Assembly (NCBI RefSeq): GCF_900166965.1
Contig: NZ_FUZI01000001.1
Coordinates: 372,001 to 436,000, forward strand
DNA from: Photobacterium piscicola
GTDB lineage: Bacteria > Pseudomonadota > Gammaproteobacteria > Enterobacterales > Vibrionaceae
DNA length: 64,000 bases
Direction: 5' to 3'
The first letter of the stretch is position 1. Each line of letters starts with the position of its first letter. Made by a program: the position numbers and the translations under genes. Under the pieces are notes generated by a model. The model was not told where the DNA came from. It did not search any database and saw only the letters and a program-made list of their open reading frames with translations. Positions 51,211 to 61,417 of this stretch are shown one piece after another.

Positions 51211-52218
51211 TTAATCGTGAATAAGACGTACAATTAACGCCCCTGCGTCACGCAAAGCATCAGTATTGTGGCTTAATACAATGCCATCACGAGGAGCGGT
51301 ATAACGTTTAATTTCATTACCAAACAGGTCATATTGTGTTGCGATAATATCGCCCTTACTTACAGGTGCTAGCATCTCAACATTTGCGAGTGTTAGCCCA
51401 CCGATATCAGCGCGAATAGATGTCACGTTATCCGCTTCTATCGCACAAGGCGTCAAGGTCGCTGTTGTTAAATGGTGTTGGTTTTTAATAATTTGCATAA
51501 CCCCTATAACAGCACGATTAATTAACGTTGGTTGAGTAATCTTACCACTACCCACTTCAATGGTGATCGCGCTAACGCCATGTTGATTCCAAACAGTTTC
51601 TAATACTCCCTGATCGCCAGGATCATTTAAGATCGCATCTGGTGTCATTAATCGTGCCATCGCCAGCGCTGATTCAATCCGGAAATCAGCAAACACATAC
51701 AATGGGTAACAGGTTCCCGTAGTTTGAGTATGAAGATCTATCGCAATGTCGGCATTGGGTAATAATAAATATTGCCACAATTGAGCAAGGTAACGTTCAG
51801 CGGCATTACCTTGATTGTTACCGGGGAAATAGCGATTAAGATTCACAGTAGATAAATCTTGATCCGCGCCATGAAAATCACGATGGTGGTGAACAATACC
51901 CGATAGATTAATCGCTGGAACAATAATCACGCTGCCACAAATGTCAGTATGTTGTAGCTGACGGGCCAGTTGTTGCGCGGTTAAAATGCCATTGAGTTCA
52001 TCACCATGAATGCCTGCGGTGATCATTACTTTCTTGCCCGCTTGCTTGCCTTTAAATACCCATACGGGTAAATGTTGATCTTGATTTAAGGCGTTAGTCG
52101 CAACGCTGAACCAAAACTGATGCTGACCAATGGCGAGATCGTCCACATTTAATGCTGAAATCACCGCAATATTATTAATAATGTCACCCGTGAGTTGGGT
52201 CGTGCTTGTCGTTGTCAT
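51211..52218 (-). CDS. Succinylglutamate desuccinylase / aspartoacylase family protein
   Basis: A 335-residue M14-type zinc deacylase. The zinc His/Glu pair is ITAGIHGDELNGIL near residues 70-80, NLNRYFPG near 125 is the substrate Arg/Asn segment, IDLHTQTTG near 160 carries the second zinc His, and ITIEVGSG near 218 the catalytic Glu. The C-terminal 70 residues form a beta-rich cap (GLTLANVEMLAPVSKGDIIA). It is four bases downstream of a YfcC-type carrier and likely works with it on an imported N-acyl amino acid. It differs from the deacylase at 6505-7392. Confidence 0.88.
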   Translation of the reverse strand: MTTTSTTQLTGDIINNIAVISALNVDDLAIGQHQFWFSVATNALNQDQHLPVWVFKGKQAGKKVMITAGIHGDELNGILTAQQLARQLQHTDICGSVIIVPAINLSGIVHHHRDFHGADQDLSTVNLNRYFPGNNQGNAAERYLAQLWQYLLLPNADIAIDLHTQTTGTCYPLYVFADFRIESALAMARLMTPDAILNDPGDQGVLETVWNQHGVSAITIEVGSGKITQPTLINRAVIGVMQIIKNQHHLTTATLTPCAIEADNVTSIRADIGGLTLANVEMLAPVSKGDIIATQYDLFGNEIKRYTAPRDGIVLSHNTDALRDAGALIVRLIHD

Positions 52219-52222
52219 GTGA

Positions 52223-53788
52223 TTAATTAAATCCAGCTAAGTGAGCACAAACAACCGTCACACTTGAAGTAACGAACAATAGCAACATAAAGCGCCAGCT
52301 AAAACGGATCCAATCACCCCAATCAATACGACATACCCCTAATGTTCCCATTAATGACGCTGATGTTGGTACCACGATATTGGTAAAACCATCACCTAAT
52401 TGGAATGCCAGCACTGTTACTTGACGAGAAACGCCCGCAATGTCGCCTAAAGGTGCCAGTAATGGCATGGTGAGTGCGGCTTGGCCTGATCCTGATGTCA
52501 CAAAGAAATTAAACACAGATTGAAAGAGGTACATGATCCAGACTGCCGCTACATCAGGAATGCCACTGATTGCACCGCCAGCACTGTTTAAAATACTATT
52601 AAGTACACTGGGTTCTTCAGCAGAACCATCACCTAGAATTAATAATACACCTTTGGCACAACCAACAAGTAGAGCCGGAGCAAGCATGACGCCAGCACCT
52701 TCTTTAAATGAGGTCGCAATATCATTTAGCGTCATATTATTAAGTTTAAAAATAATACCGATAATACCGGCAATAAAGCCCATAGTGAAAAATTGCGATG
52801 CGATTTCAGGAATATACCATGCGTGTGCAACGACACCCCATACAACCCAACCTGTTGTGACTGCAACGGTAATGATCACTAAGGTATAACCGATACTCCA
52901 CTGTGATTGTTTAACCTCTGCCGTTTTATCACGTAAAAATTGATCAGTTTTAAAACTATAAGATAATTCGGGATTGCGTTTGATTTTCGCCGCATAACGC
53001 ATGGTAAAGATAACACCCATTAAAGTGAAACCCACCCATAATGGAATGCGAACCGTCATACCTGAAAGTACAGGGATGCCTGCAATACCTTGAGCAATAG
53101 CAACTGAGAAAGGGTTCATCCATGATGATGCAAAACCGACTTGAGTGGCGACATAAGTGACCATGACCGTTGTAATGCCATCGTAACCAAGTCGTAACAT
53201 GAGTGGTGCGATAATAATTGCAAAGGCAATCGCTTCTTCACCCATACCAAAGACAGCACCGCCCAATGAAAACAAGACAAAGAGAACGGGAATGAATAAA
53301 AAGTCATTGCCTTTTGTTTTATGAATGAGGGCTAAAATACCAGCATCGATGGCGCCAGTACGCATAACAACACCAAAAGCGCCACCAATAACCAGCATGA
53401 ACATAATCACGCCAACAGCTGATCCCCATTTATCACCAGAAACTAAGCCTTCGAACATAAAGTTCATTAAGCCAATACCGCCGCCGGCACTAAAAAATCC
53501 AACCGTGTTATAGATTTTTTCACCATTAGCATCAATGGCATATTTAAAAGATGCTGGATCAATGACAGCACGTGTTTTTTCTACACCATCAGCAATAAAG
53601 CTCACTGCATGTTGAGTAAAACTGCCTGCCGGAATGAGATAAGTGAGAATAGTTGCTAATACGCCAACGATAAAAATGATGATTAATGTGTCAGGTATTT
53701 GCCATGATTTTTCAGTATCAGCTGTTTTAGGATGATCTATTGAATTGTGCAAAATATAATTCGCTATAAATTGATAAAGTATGCACAA
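52223..53788 (-). CDS. YfcC family carrier, start codon unusual
   Basis: A 521-residue inner-membrane carrier with about 12 hydrophobic helices, matching the YfcC/arcD-like (DcuC-related) family: WQIPDTLIIIFIVGVLATI near residue 29, ATQVGFASSWMNPFSVAIAQ, TSGSGQAALTMPLLAPLGDI. In the whole open N-terminal stretch there is no in-frame ATG or GTG. The candidates are TTG at 53788 or 53752, or an ATT/ATA, none with a good Shine-Dalgarno. Start is therefore uncertain. It is followed after four bases by a deacylase gene; cargo unknown, perhaps a peptide or acyl-amino acid. Confidence 0.85.
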   Translation of the reverse strand: MCILYQFIANYILHNSIDHPKTADTEKSWQIPDTLIIIFIVGVLATILTYLIPAGSFTQHAVSFIADGVEKTRAVIDPASFKYAIDANGEKIYNTVGFFSAGGGIGLMNFMFEGLVSGDKWGSAVGVIMFMLVIGGAFGVVMRTGAIDAGILALIHKTKGNDFLFIPVLFVLFSLGGAVFGMGEEAIAFAIIIAPLMLRLGYDGITTVMVTYVATQVGFASSWMNPFSVAIAQGIAGIPVLSGMTVRIPLWVGFTLMGVIFTMRYAAKIKRNPELSYSFKTDQFLRDKTAEVKQSQWSIGYTLVIITVAVTTGWVVWGVVAHAWYIPEIASQFFTMGFIAGIIGIIFKLNNMTLNDIATSFKEGAGVMLAPALLVGCAKGVLLILGDGSAEEPSVLNSILNSAGGAISGIPDVAAVWIMYLFQSVFNFFVTSGSGQAALTMPLLAPLGDIAGVSRQVTVLAFQLGDGFTNIVVPTSASLMGTLGVCRIDWGDWIRFSWRFMLLLFVTSSVTVVCAHLAGFN

Positions 53789-54153
53789 AATATCAATTAT
53801 TATGCGTTATTTATCAATTTGATCTTTTTTTTATAACGATAAAAAATATTGCGTTATATATATGTTGATGGAATATTTATTAGTAATAAGAATAATACAA
53901 GGTTTTAATAAAGAATTTTTTATAAGAATATGATTATTAGTTGGTTTTTTATTATAGATATCCTATTTTCTCCATTATATTTAACTATAAACAGCCTGTT
54001 TAATTTTGTAATCTCAGCGAAATATCACGATTGTTCATGAAAGTTGCAACATAATAAATACGAATTTGACGATATAAATAACAAGACGTCTTTGCTATGA
54101 CTTTTTAGGCGCGGTATCGCGTTATTAATTTGACTTGAAAAAGAGATTTTAGA
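53789..54153. other. Divergent intergenic region
   Basis: A 365-bp very AT-rich gap between the carrier and pcp. I saw no known operator, RNA gene or protein-like ORF. It must hold both promoters. Confidence 0.4.
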
Positions 54154-54792
54154 ATGAAAAAAATATTAATGACAGGTTTTGAGCCTTTTGGTGGTGAGTC
54201 CATTAATCCTGCATTAGAAGCGGTAAAATTATTAGATGGTGTGGTTCTCAATAACGGCATAATTGTTGCTCACCAAGTGCCCGTGACTCGCTTTAAAGCA
54301 ATTGAAGTCGTGATTGAGGCAATTAAATACCATCAACCTGATTATGTTATTACTGTGGGACAAGCAAGTGGACGTGCTGCAATCACTCCTGAACGTATTG
54401 CGATTAATATGGATGATTTTCGCATCGCAGATAATGATGGGAATCAACCTATCGATCAACCAATTATTATGAACGGGCCCAATGCTTATTTTTCTACATT
54501 ACCCATTAAAGCGATCACTCAAGCCCTTCAGCAACAAGGGATACCGTGTCAGGTATCAAATACAGCCGGCACTTTTGTATGTAATCATTTATTTTATGGT
54601 GTTCAGCATTATCTACGTTATACCCAGATTAGTCATGGTTTTATTCATATTCCTCTGTTGCCACAGCAAGCAACATTTGGGGATCAGCCGAGTATGTCGT
54701 TAGATCTGATCGTTGCAGGGTTAAAAATAGCCGCACAAGCGGTCATTGATAATGCTTTTGACATACCATTAAGCGGTGGCTCTATTTGTTAA
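54154..54792 (+). CDS. pcp: Pyrrolidone-carboxylate (pyroglutamyl) peptidase
   Basis: A 212-residue cytoplasmic C15 cysteine peptidase removing N-terminal pyroglutamate. The opening [20 protein letters not shown] is diagnostic. The catalytic triad is visible: Glu80 in [11 protein letters not shown], Cys143 in [11 protein letters not shown], and His165 in GFIHIP. Its length matches the family. It is transcribed away from the YfcC/deacylase pair, converging on the HD-GYP gene with only eight bases between stops. Confidence 0.95.
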   Translation: MKKILMTGFEPFGGESINPALEAVKLLDGVVLNNGIIVAHQVPVTRFKAIEVVIEAIKYHQPDYVITVGQASGRAAITPERIAINMDDFRIADNDGNQPIDQPIIMNGPNAYFSTLPIKAITQALQQQGIPCQVSNTAGTFVCNHLFYGVQHYLRYTQISHGFIHIPLLPQQATFGDQPSMSLDLIVAGLKIAAQAVIDNAFDIPLSGGSIC

Positions 54793-54800
54793 TGAATTAA

Positions 54801-55916
54801 CTATAGTGGTAGATCTTCCTCAATAACATCTGGATAACGTTTCTGAATCAGTGTAACTTTATTGAGTGAATGTAAAATAGCATCAATACAAAGAGGATCA
54901 AACAGTGTTCCTGAGCCATTGATTAAATACAGTTCAACATCTTCTATTGACCATGGTTGCTTATAAGGGCGGTGGCTTAATAGAGCATCAATAACATCAG
55001 CTACTGTAACGATACGCGCTTCTAATGGTATATCGGTGCCTTTTAGTTTATCTGGATAACCATTACCATCATAACGTTCATGATGATGACGAATAATATT
55101 AAGGATGGTATTGAGTTCTTGGTTATTATCGTACTTAAAGGTGGTTAAAATATTCGATAAAAGCTGGCAGCCTAGATCTGGGTGCTGATTCATGACCGCT
55201 CTTTCTTCATCGGTGTAAATCTCTGTTGAATATAAAATATCTTCAGGGATTAAAGATTTTCCTATGTCATGCATATCCGAGAAATGATAAACAGATTCAA
55301 CAAAATCACCATTACATTTTCCTCTTCTAGCTAAGTAAAGCCCAATTAAACGGCTATATTCAGCAACTCTTTTTAGATGATTCTGGGTTTCAGGATCTTT
55401 ATGATGACTTAATAACAAAACAGTTTTTACAATCGAATGAAACGCTTTTTTATTATTAAAATTATCAGTAATAAGCAACGTGATCAAAATTGAGAAGGTG
55501 GTGAAATAATTAACTTTTTCACTAAAAAAATCTTTTACTTTAGCATTGATAAATAACACACCAATAAAGGTATCATTAGTATAAATTGGACATGCCATAC
55601 TTGAAATACAATTACTTTGTAATAATCGTAAATGAATTTTTTTCACAGATGATTGATGAGAAAGCATATTATCAATAATACTTGGTTCTAATGATGAACG
55701 CATTTTGTTTAAACGCGGTGATCGACTTATTGATGAAATAAAAGTTGGAAAATTATCACCATAGTCAGGGCTACGATAAACAGAATAAAGATTATCGTCT
55801 TCATCTATTCGCGTAACTGCGATCCCAATAATTTCAGGATAAAGATTTTTAACAGAAGCTGTAAATAGATTTAAGCGTTCATTAAGAGTATGTGTTGAAT
55901 TTAAAAATGAATACAT
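54801..55916 (-). CDS. GAF-HD-GYP protein (putative c-di-GMP phosphodiesterase)
   Basis: A 371-residue protein with an N-terminal GAF-like sensor domain (about 10-165; [20 protein letters not shown]) and a C-terminal HD-GYP domain. The catalytic HD is [13 protein letters not shown] near 219-228. Further motifs are [14 protein letters not shown] near 248 and [17 protein letters not shown] near 278. This set hydrolyses cyclic di-GMP in characterised relatives. No membrane segment is present, so it should sense a cytoplasmic signal. Start at ATG 55916, with ATGGGAC upstream. Confidence 0.9.
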   Translation of the reverse strand: MYSFLNSTHTLNERLNLFTASVKNLYPEIIGIAVTRIDEDDNLYSVYRSPDYGDNFPTFISSISRSPRLNKMRSSLEPSIIDNMLSHQSSVKKIHLRLLQSNCISSMACPIYTNDTFIGVLFINAKVKDFFSEKVNYFTTFSILITLLITDNFNNKKAFHSIVKTVLLLSHHKDPETQNHLKRVAEYSRLIGLYLARRGKCNGDFVESVYHFSDMHDIGKSLIPEDILYSTEIYTDEERAVMNQHPDLGCQLLSNILTTFKYDNNQELNTILNIIRHHHERYDGNGYPDKLKGTDIPLEARIVTVADVIDALLSHRPYKQPWSIEDVELYLINGSGTLFDPLCIDAILHSLNKVTLIQKRYPDVIEEDLPL

Positions 55917-56122
55917 CAATAAGTCCCATTCATAACTATATGCATATTGGTTTATATTCGATCAAATATAGTATCTTGTATAGTTATTTATTGATTTTTA
56001 ATTTTAGTGTTTTTTAAACGGTTATTAACAAATAAATGAATAACCAGATTAACAAGTGAATTAATATAAATTATTGCCATTTCATTATTGTTAAACTGAT
56101 CATTTTTAAGTGTATAAAAAAT

Positions 56123-56148
56123 AAAAAGCGGATCAAAAGATCCGCTTT
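56123..56148 (-). terminator. Intrinsic terminator of gcvHP
   Basis: AAAGCGGATC (56125-56134) and GATCCGCTTT (56139-56148) form a perfect 10-bp stem with an AAAA loop. On the minus strand it is followed by TTTTTATTTTTT, 32 bp after the gcvP stop. Confidence 0.85.
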
Positions 56149-56179
56149 AATAGTTGAATTCGTGTATTCATGGTTATTA

Positions 56180-59059
56180 TTACTTTTCTATATAACTATC
56201 AATACTTGGGCAAGAACACACTAAATTGCGATCTCCAAATACGTTATCAACTCGATTAACACTTGGCCAGTATTTGGCATTTTTAGTATGCACAGATGGG
56301 AAGCAAGCAATTTCACGGCTATAACAATGTGTCCATTCAGCGGCTCGTAAATCAACTTGGCTGTGGGGTGCATTGACTAATGGGTTATCTTCCAAAGACC
56401 ATGCTCCGGTTTGTACCTGATTAATCTCTTCGCGAATGGCAATCATCGCGTCACAAAAACGATCTAACTCGGTTAAATCTTCTGATTCTGTTGGTTCAAC
56501 CATTAATGTGCCAGCAACAGGGAACGACATTGTTGGCGCATGAAAGCCGTAATCCATTAAGCGTTTAGCAATGTCTTCTTCTGATATACCAGAAGCGGCT
56601 TTAATCGGACGAATATCAATAATACATTCGTGGGCGACGCGACCTTGTGTTCCTCGATATAACACTGAGTAATATGGGCGTAAACGTTCCATCACATAGT
56701 TGGCATTTAAAATGGCTAACTCGGTCGCTTGTTTTAGTCCTGCTTCACCCATCATTGAAATATACGCGTATGAAATCGGAAGAATGGATGCTGAGCCTAG
56801 TGCTGCTGCCGATACCGCATATTGATTGTTCTGTGGCTGTTGGTTATCAATATGTCCGGGTAAGAATGGGCTAAGGTGAGATTTCACTCCGATAGGACCC
56901 ACACCAGGGCCGCCTCCGCCATGTGGTATGCAGAAGGTTTTATGAAGGTTTAAGTGAGAAACATCTGAGCCAATAAATCCAGGACTGGTTAATCCCACTT
57001 GAGCGTTCATGTTAGCACCATCAAGATACACTTGACCGCCAGCGGCATGGACACGCTCACACACTTGCTGTACGCCTTCTTCATACACACCATGGGTTGA
57101 AGGATAGGTGATCATAATGCAGGATAAATTATCACGGTGCTGATCAATTTTTGTTTGTAAATCATTAAGGTCGATATTGCCTTGTTCATCACAAGCGACC
57201 ACAACCACTTTCATTGACACCATTGCCGCAGAAGCAGGGTTGGTACCGTGGGCTGAGCTTGGAATTAAACACACATTACGGTGATTATCGCCATTTGCTT
57301 GGTGGTAACGCTGAATCGCAATTAGGCCTGCATATTCTCCCTGTGCGCCTGAGTTAGGTTGCAGTGATACGGCATCGTAACCTGTGATGCTACATAACAT
57401 GGTTGATAGCTTTTGGGCTAATTCTTGATAACCCAATGTTTGAGAATCAGGAGCAAATGGGTGTAACTGACCAAATTCAGACCATGTAACAGGGATCATT
57501 TCAGCGGCAGCATTAAGTTTCATGGTGCAGCTACCGAGCGGGATCATGCCGTGGGTCAATGAATAATCTTTATTTTCAAGTTGCTTCATGTATCGCATCA
57601 TGTTGGTTTCACTATGATAGCGATGAAAAACAGGGTGCGTTAGGTAATTACTTTGGCGTTGGCAGCGTGTTGGAATTGCAGCAAATTCGTCATCGGCAAT
57701 TAGGCTACTGTAATGATCAATCGATAAGGCTTTGCCAGTTAATAACGTGAGTAACACTTCAATGTCATCGGCTGATGTGGTTTCATCAATACTAATGCCG
57801 AGTTTATGCTCATATTTACGAAGGTTAATACCGGCATCTAATGCTTGTTGATAGAGGTTATCTGTGTTCTCAGCGGTGAGTAAAGTCAGGGTATCAAAAA
57901 AGGTGTTATTTTCAATGATAAAGCCATTATCACGTAAACCTGCGGCTAATATAGCGGTAAGGTGATGTACCCGCCGTCCTATTTTTTTAAGGCCTTCAGG
58001 TCCATGATATAACGCATAAAAAGCCGCCATGTTGGCAAGTAAGGCTTGGGCAGTACAAATATTAGAGGTCGCTTTTTCACGGCGAATATGTTGTTCACGG
58101 GTTTGCATTGCCATTCGAAGTGCACGGTTACCTTTGGCATCTTTAGATACCCCAATCACACGGCCTGGCATAGTGCGTTTGTACTGATCTTTGGTTGCCA
58201 TAAAGCCAGCATGTGGTCCACCAAACCCCATTGGAACACCAAAACGTTGTGCGCTGCCAATCACCACATCGGCACCCATTTCACTGGGTGGGGTTAATAG
58301 CGTTAATGCAAGTAAATCACTGGCAACGGTAATTAAGGTTTTGTTGTTATGTGCGGTGGCAATAATATCGGTTAAATCATCAATTTGACCGTTGGTGGCG
58401 GGGTATTGTAATAAACCACCAAAGACATTGTGATCATTTAATTGTTGAGGTTCGCCAATAATGATTTCTACCCCAATAAAGTGCGCCCGTGTTTTAACAA
58501 CATCAATAGTTTGCGGATGAACATTAGCGGCAATGAAAAATTGCGTGCTTTTACTTTTACCAGCACGAAGGCACAGTGTCATTGCTTCTGCGGCGGCGGT
58601 TGCTTCATCAAGTAGTGAAGCATTCGCCAGATCCATGCCCGTCATATCCATGACTAATTGCTGAAAATTAAGCAATGACTCTAAGCGGCCTTGTGAAATT
58701 TCAGGTTGATAAGGAGTATAAGCGGTGTACCAACCTGGATTTTCTAGAATATTGCGTAAAATTACATTTGGCGTATGGGTATTATAATATCCCTGTCCAA
58801 TATAGCTTTTATTAACAATGTTTTTAGCCGCAATTTGCTTGAGTGATGCAAGCATATTCGCTTCGCTTTGAGCGGGTGGTAATGTTAATGGCTGGGGTAA
58901 TGCAATGGCCACTGGCAGAGTTTGCTGAATGAGCTGTTCTATACTAGATGCGCCAATTGTCGCTAACATTTGCTGTTGTTGCGATAAGTTTGGACCATTA
59001 TGGCGCTGAGCAAAATGAGTATCATCACTGAGAGCATTGAGCAGTGTGGTAGAAGTCAT
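56180..59059 (-). CDS. gcvP: Glycine decarboxylase (P protein) of the glycine cleavage system
   Basis: A 959-residue PLP enzyme that decarboxylates glycine and passes the aminomethyl group to the lipoyl arm of GcvH. The N-terminal half ([20 protein letters not shown]) and C-terminal half (SVNRHDGTNPAS-like [19 protein letters not shown]) are both present, as in the single-chain form. The PLP lysine is in [25 protein letters not shown] upstream supports ATG 59059, with gcvH 16 bases upstream on the same strand. It acts with GcvH, GcvT and Lpd. Confidence 0.96.
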   Translation of the reverse strand: MTSTTLLNALSDDTHFAQRHNGPNLSQQQQMLATIGASSIEQLIQQTLPVAIALPQPLTLPPAQSEANMLASLKQIAAKNIVNKSYIGQGYYNTHTPNVILRNILENPGWYTAYTPYQPEISQGRLESLLNFQQLVMDMTGMDLANASLLDEATAAAEAMTLCLRAGKSKSTQFFIAANVHPQTIDVVKTRAHFIGVEIIIGEPQQLNDHNVFGGLLQYPATNGQIDDLTDIIATAHNNKTLITVASDLLALTLLTPPSEMGADVVIGSAQRFGVPMGFGGPHAGFMATKDQYKRTMPGRVIGVSKDAKGNRALRMAMQTREQHIRREKATSNICTAQALLANMAAFYALYHGPEGLKKIGRRVHHLTAILAAGLRDNGFIIENNTFFDTLTLLTAENTDNLYQQALDAGINLRKYEHKLGISIDETTSADDIEVLLTLLTGKALSIDHYSSLIADDEFAAIPTRCQRQSNYLTHPVFHRYHSETNMMRYMKQLENKDYSLTHGMIPLGSCTMKLNAAAEMIPVTWSEFGQLHPFAPDSQTLGYQELAQKLSTMLCSITGYDAVSLQPNSGAQGEYAGLIAIQRYHQANGDNHRNVCLIPSSAHGTNPASAAMVSMKVVVVACDEQGNIDLNDLQTKIDQHRDNLSCIMITYPSTHGVYEEGVQQVCERVHAAGGQVYLDGANMNAQVGLTSPGFIGSDVSHLNLHKTFCIPHGGGGPGVGPIGVKSHLSPFLPGHIDNQQPQNNQYAVSAAALGSASILPISYAYISMMGEAGLKQATELAILNANYVMERLRPYYSVLYRGTQGRVAHECIIDIRPIKAASGISEEDIAKRLMDYGFHAPTMSFPVAGTLMVEPTESEDLTELDRFCDAMIAIREEINQVQTGAWSLEDNPLVNAPHSQVDLRAAEWTHCYSREIACFPSVHTKNAKYWPSVNRVDNVFGDRNLVCSCPSIDSYIEK

Positions 59060-59075
59060 CTTTCTTTCCTTGATG

Positions 59076-59456
59076 TTAGTCTTCAGCAATGGAAGCAAGG
59101 TAAGTATCGCTGTCTATTAACTCGCTAAGTTGCGATAGATCGTCTACTTTAATTTTAGCAATCCAACCTTCACCATACGGGTCGTCATTAATCAGTTCAG
59201 GGCTATCATCAAGTGAGCTATTGGTTTCAATGATTTGACCACTCACTGGCGCATAAATATCAGATGCAGCTTTAACTGACTCGACTAATGAAAAAGTAGA
59301 ACCAGCATCTGCGGCATCACCAATATCGGGTAAATCAACAAAAACGACATCGCCTAACAATTTCTGGGCATGATCTGAAATGCCCATTGTAATTGTGCCG
59401 TCACCATTATCACGTACCCATTCATGGCTAGTTGTAAATTTTAATGTCGTTTCCAT
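59076..59456 (-). CDS. gcvH: Glycine cleavage system H protein
   Basis: A 126-residue lipoyl carrier. The lipoylation Lys62 is in the [11 protein letters not shown] motif. The flanking beta-barrel ([33 protein letters not shown]) is intact. It shuttles the aminomethyl group from GcvP to GcvT. AAGGAG precedes the ATG and gcvP follows 16 bases downstream, so the two form an operon. gcvT is divergent. Confidence 0.97.
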   Translation of the reverse strand: METTLKFTTSHEWVRDNGDGTITMGISDHAQKLLGDVVFVDLPDIGDAADAGSTFSLVESVKAASDIYAPVSGQIIETNSSLDDSPELINDDPYGEGWIAKIKVDDLSQLSELIDSDTYLASIAED

Positions 59457-59551
59457 GTATATACTCCTTACGTGGAATGTTTTATGAGCAAGACAGTTAA
59501 TTTATCGTCTTATTGTTCGTTTAAGAATCTGCAATGTTAATTTATTGATAT

Positions 59552-59566
59552 GAATACTACGTATTC
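59552..59566. promoter_or_regulatory. GAATAC-tac-GTATTC palindrome between gcvHP and gcvT
   Basis: A perfect 6-bp inverted repeat with a 3-base spacer sits roughly midway between the divergent gcvH and gcvT starts, with a further GCGTATT copy at 59571. It could be an operator controlling both units. No glycine riboswitch core is recognisable in this gap. Confidence 0.4.
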
Positions 59567-59707
59567 GTTTGCGTATTGTCATGCCTATTTAACAATATTG
59601 CGGATTCGATCAAGATCTCTACCATTAGTTTTTCTGTTCTGGTGGTGTTTTTGGTAGGGTGAAATAATCATTGTTTAACTGCTGTTGCTTATTGGGAGTC
59701 AATCATT

Positions 59708-60829
59708 ATGTCTCAACCTTTATTACGTACTCCGCTGCATGATCTACATGTCAATATGGGGGCGAAAATGGTGCCATTTGCTGGGTATGAAATGCCAGTA
59801 CAATATGCATTAGGCGTTAAAAAAGAGCATTTACATTGTCGTGCAGAGGCCGGATTGTTTGATGTTTCTCATATGGGGCAGTTACGGTTACGTGGTAAAA
59901 ATGCAGCTAAAATGCTCGAAATGTTAGTGCCTGTTGATATTGTCGATTTACCTGAAGGAAAGCAGCGTTATGCTTTTTTTACCAATGAAGCAGGGGGCAT
60001 TGAAGATGACTTGATGGTAACGAATTTTGGCGATCATTTATTCATTGTGGTCAATGCAGCCTGCAAAACAGAAGATATCGCACACTTACAGGCACATTTA
60101 TTAGCTGATGTAGAACTTGAAGTTATACACGATCGAGCACTGCTGGCATTACAAGGGCCAAAAGCGGTGGATGTTTTAGCAACATTAGCACCTCAAGTAC
60201 GTGACATGGTATTTATGGATGCTGTGCGTATACCGTTATTAGGTCAAGAATGCTATATCAGCCGTTCAGGTTATACGGGTGAAGATGGTTTTGAAATTTC
60301 AGTGTCCACCTCACATGCAACCAGGTTAGCAGCCACATTACTTGAAGATAAACACGTTGAATGGATTGGACTCGGTGCTCGCGATTCACTGCGTTTAGAA
60401 TGTGGATTGTGTTTATATGGTCATGATCTTGATAAAACGACCACGCCAATAGAAGCCAGTTTATTGTGGGGGATCAGCAAAGTACGCCGTACAGAAGGTG
60501 AACGCGCTGGTGGGTTTATTGGCGCTGATGTTATTCTTTCCCAAATTGAAATAAAAGCTGTAGATCGTAAGCGAATAGGGTTGATTGGCCAAACGAAAGC
60601 ACCAGTACGAGAAGGAAGTCTATTATTTAATGCCGATGGTGAGCAGGTCGGGGTTGTGACCAGTGGTAGTTTTGGCCCTTCAGTATCTATTCCTGTTGCG
60701 ATGGCGTATGTAACACCGCATTATAGTGCTATTGATACAGTATTATTTGCCGAAGTACGTGGAAAAAGATTGCCGATGACGGTAGCAAAAATGCCCTTTG
60801 TTGCTCAACGTTATTTTCGAGGTAAATAA
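59708..60829 (+). CDS. gcvT: Aminomethyltransferase (T protein) of the glycine cleavage system
   Basis: A 373-residue folate-dependent enzyme that moves the methylene group to tetrahydrofolate and releases ammonia. Motifs: VPFAGYEMPVQY near 20-31, AGLFDVSHMGQLRLRGK near 47-63, and the YTGEDGFEISV segment near 195 with the later GARDSLRLECGLCLYGHD near 222. GGGAG lies ten bases before ATG 59708. It is divergent from gcvHP with 251 bp between. Downstream comes a hairpin. Confidence 0.97.
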   Translation: MSQPLLRTPLHDLHVNMGAKMVPFAGYEMPVQYALGVKKEHLHCRAEAGLFDVSHMGQLRLRGKNAAKMLEMLVPVDIVDLPEGKQRYAFFTNEAGGIEDDLMVTNFGDHLFIVVNAACKTEDIAHLQAHLLADVELEVIHDRALLALQGPKAVDVLATLAPQVRDMVFMDAVRIPLLGQECYISRSGYTGEDGFEISVSTSHATRLAATLLEDKHVEWIGLGARDSLRLECGLCLYGHDLDKTTTPIEASLLWGISKVRRTEGERAGGFIGADVILSQIEIKAVDRKRIGLIGQTKAPVREGSLLFNADGEQVGVVTSGSFGPSVSIPVAMAYVTPHYSAIDTVLFAEVRGKRLPMTVAKMPFVAQRYFRGK

Positions 60830-60871
60830 GGTTTATGATTAATAAGAATAAGAGTTGAGAAAACGTCTTAT

Positions 60872-60898
60872 TGAGGCGTATTAGGTACGCCTCATTAT
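60872..60898 (+). terminator. Hairpin after gcvT
   Basis: TGAGGCGTA (60872-60880) pairs perfectly with TACGCCTCA (60886-60894) across a 5-base loop, 43 bp after the gcvT stop. The T run is weak. Confidence 0.55.
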
Positions 60899-60925
60899 TG
60901 AGCTAAGCAACATTTATAATATTTT

Positions 60926-61099
60926 TTATACTTTATAAGTATTGTTAATATCTTTATAGACAGATCTAAACATTAATTGAAAACCTTCTTTTGTCAGTTC
61001 CTTTGCTTCAATTTTTGCAGCTGTTAATCGTCGGTAACATTCTGCTAATGCCTTAATAAACACATCTTTTTCTTTTGGAGTTAGGTGCTGGATATCCAT
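60926..61099 (-). CDS. Small hypothetical protein (57 aa)
   Basis: A 57-residue minus-strand ORF begins MDIQHLTPKEKDVFIKALAE and ends INNTYKV with TAA at 60926. It is too short for many gene callers. It is charged, helical and protein-like (KDVFIKALAECYRRLTAAKI), with no membrane or signal segment. A GAAAG lies immediately before the ATG, which is weak. It stands alone between gcvT and the PepT-like gene. Function unknown. Confidence 0.55.
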   Translation of the reverse strand: MDIQHLTPKEKDVFIKALAECYRRLTAAKIEAKELTKEGFQLMFRSVYKDINNTYKV

Positions 61100-61417
61100 C
61101 TTTCAAATCTTCTTTTAAGGGTATTGCGCTCTATATCTGAAATAAATTTTTGATAGTTGGATATAGAATTAAGTCATAGTATTTTATTGCTTAGTAACTG
61201 TAATAATATGAACTTCACGGAGTATATGCTATTTAGATTTGTTCTGATAGAGGCTGATTTCAACAATATTAGAGAATGAATTGTTAATAATTTTAATTTA
61301 TTATTTAGTTTGATAGGTGTCTTTTTAAATACAATGTCTCACTTATTGTTACAATTAATAAAAATAAGAAAGACATTGTAGTGGATTTGTTTAACGCTGT
61401 TATATTCGTCTAATCTG
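61100..61417. other. Intergenic region, 318 bp
   Basis: AT-rich gap between the 57-residue ORF and the PepT-like gene (both minus strand). I saw no strong terminator, operator or ORF. Confidence 0.4.

Noticed and set aside
52533..52889. Plus-strand 118-residue open frame inside the carrier gene
   Set aside because: Antisense to a conserved membrane protein; low-complexity composition typical of a shadow frame.
59457..59707. Glycine riboswitch in front of gcvT or gcvH
   Set aside because: No tandem aptamer core or the usual conserved GGAGAG/CCGAAGG-type segments can be seen on either strand.
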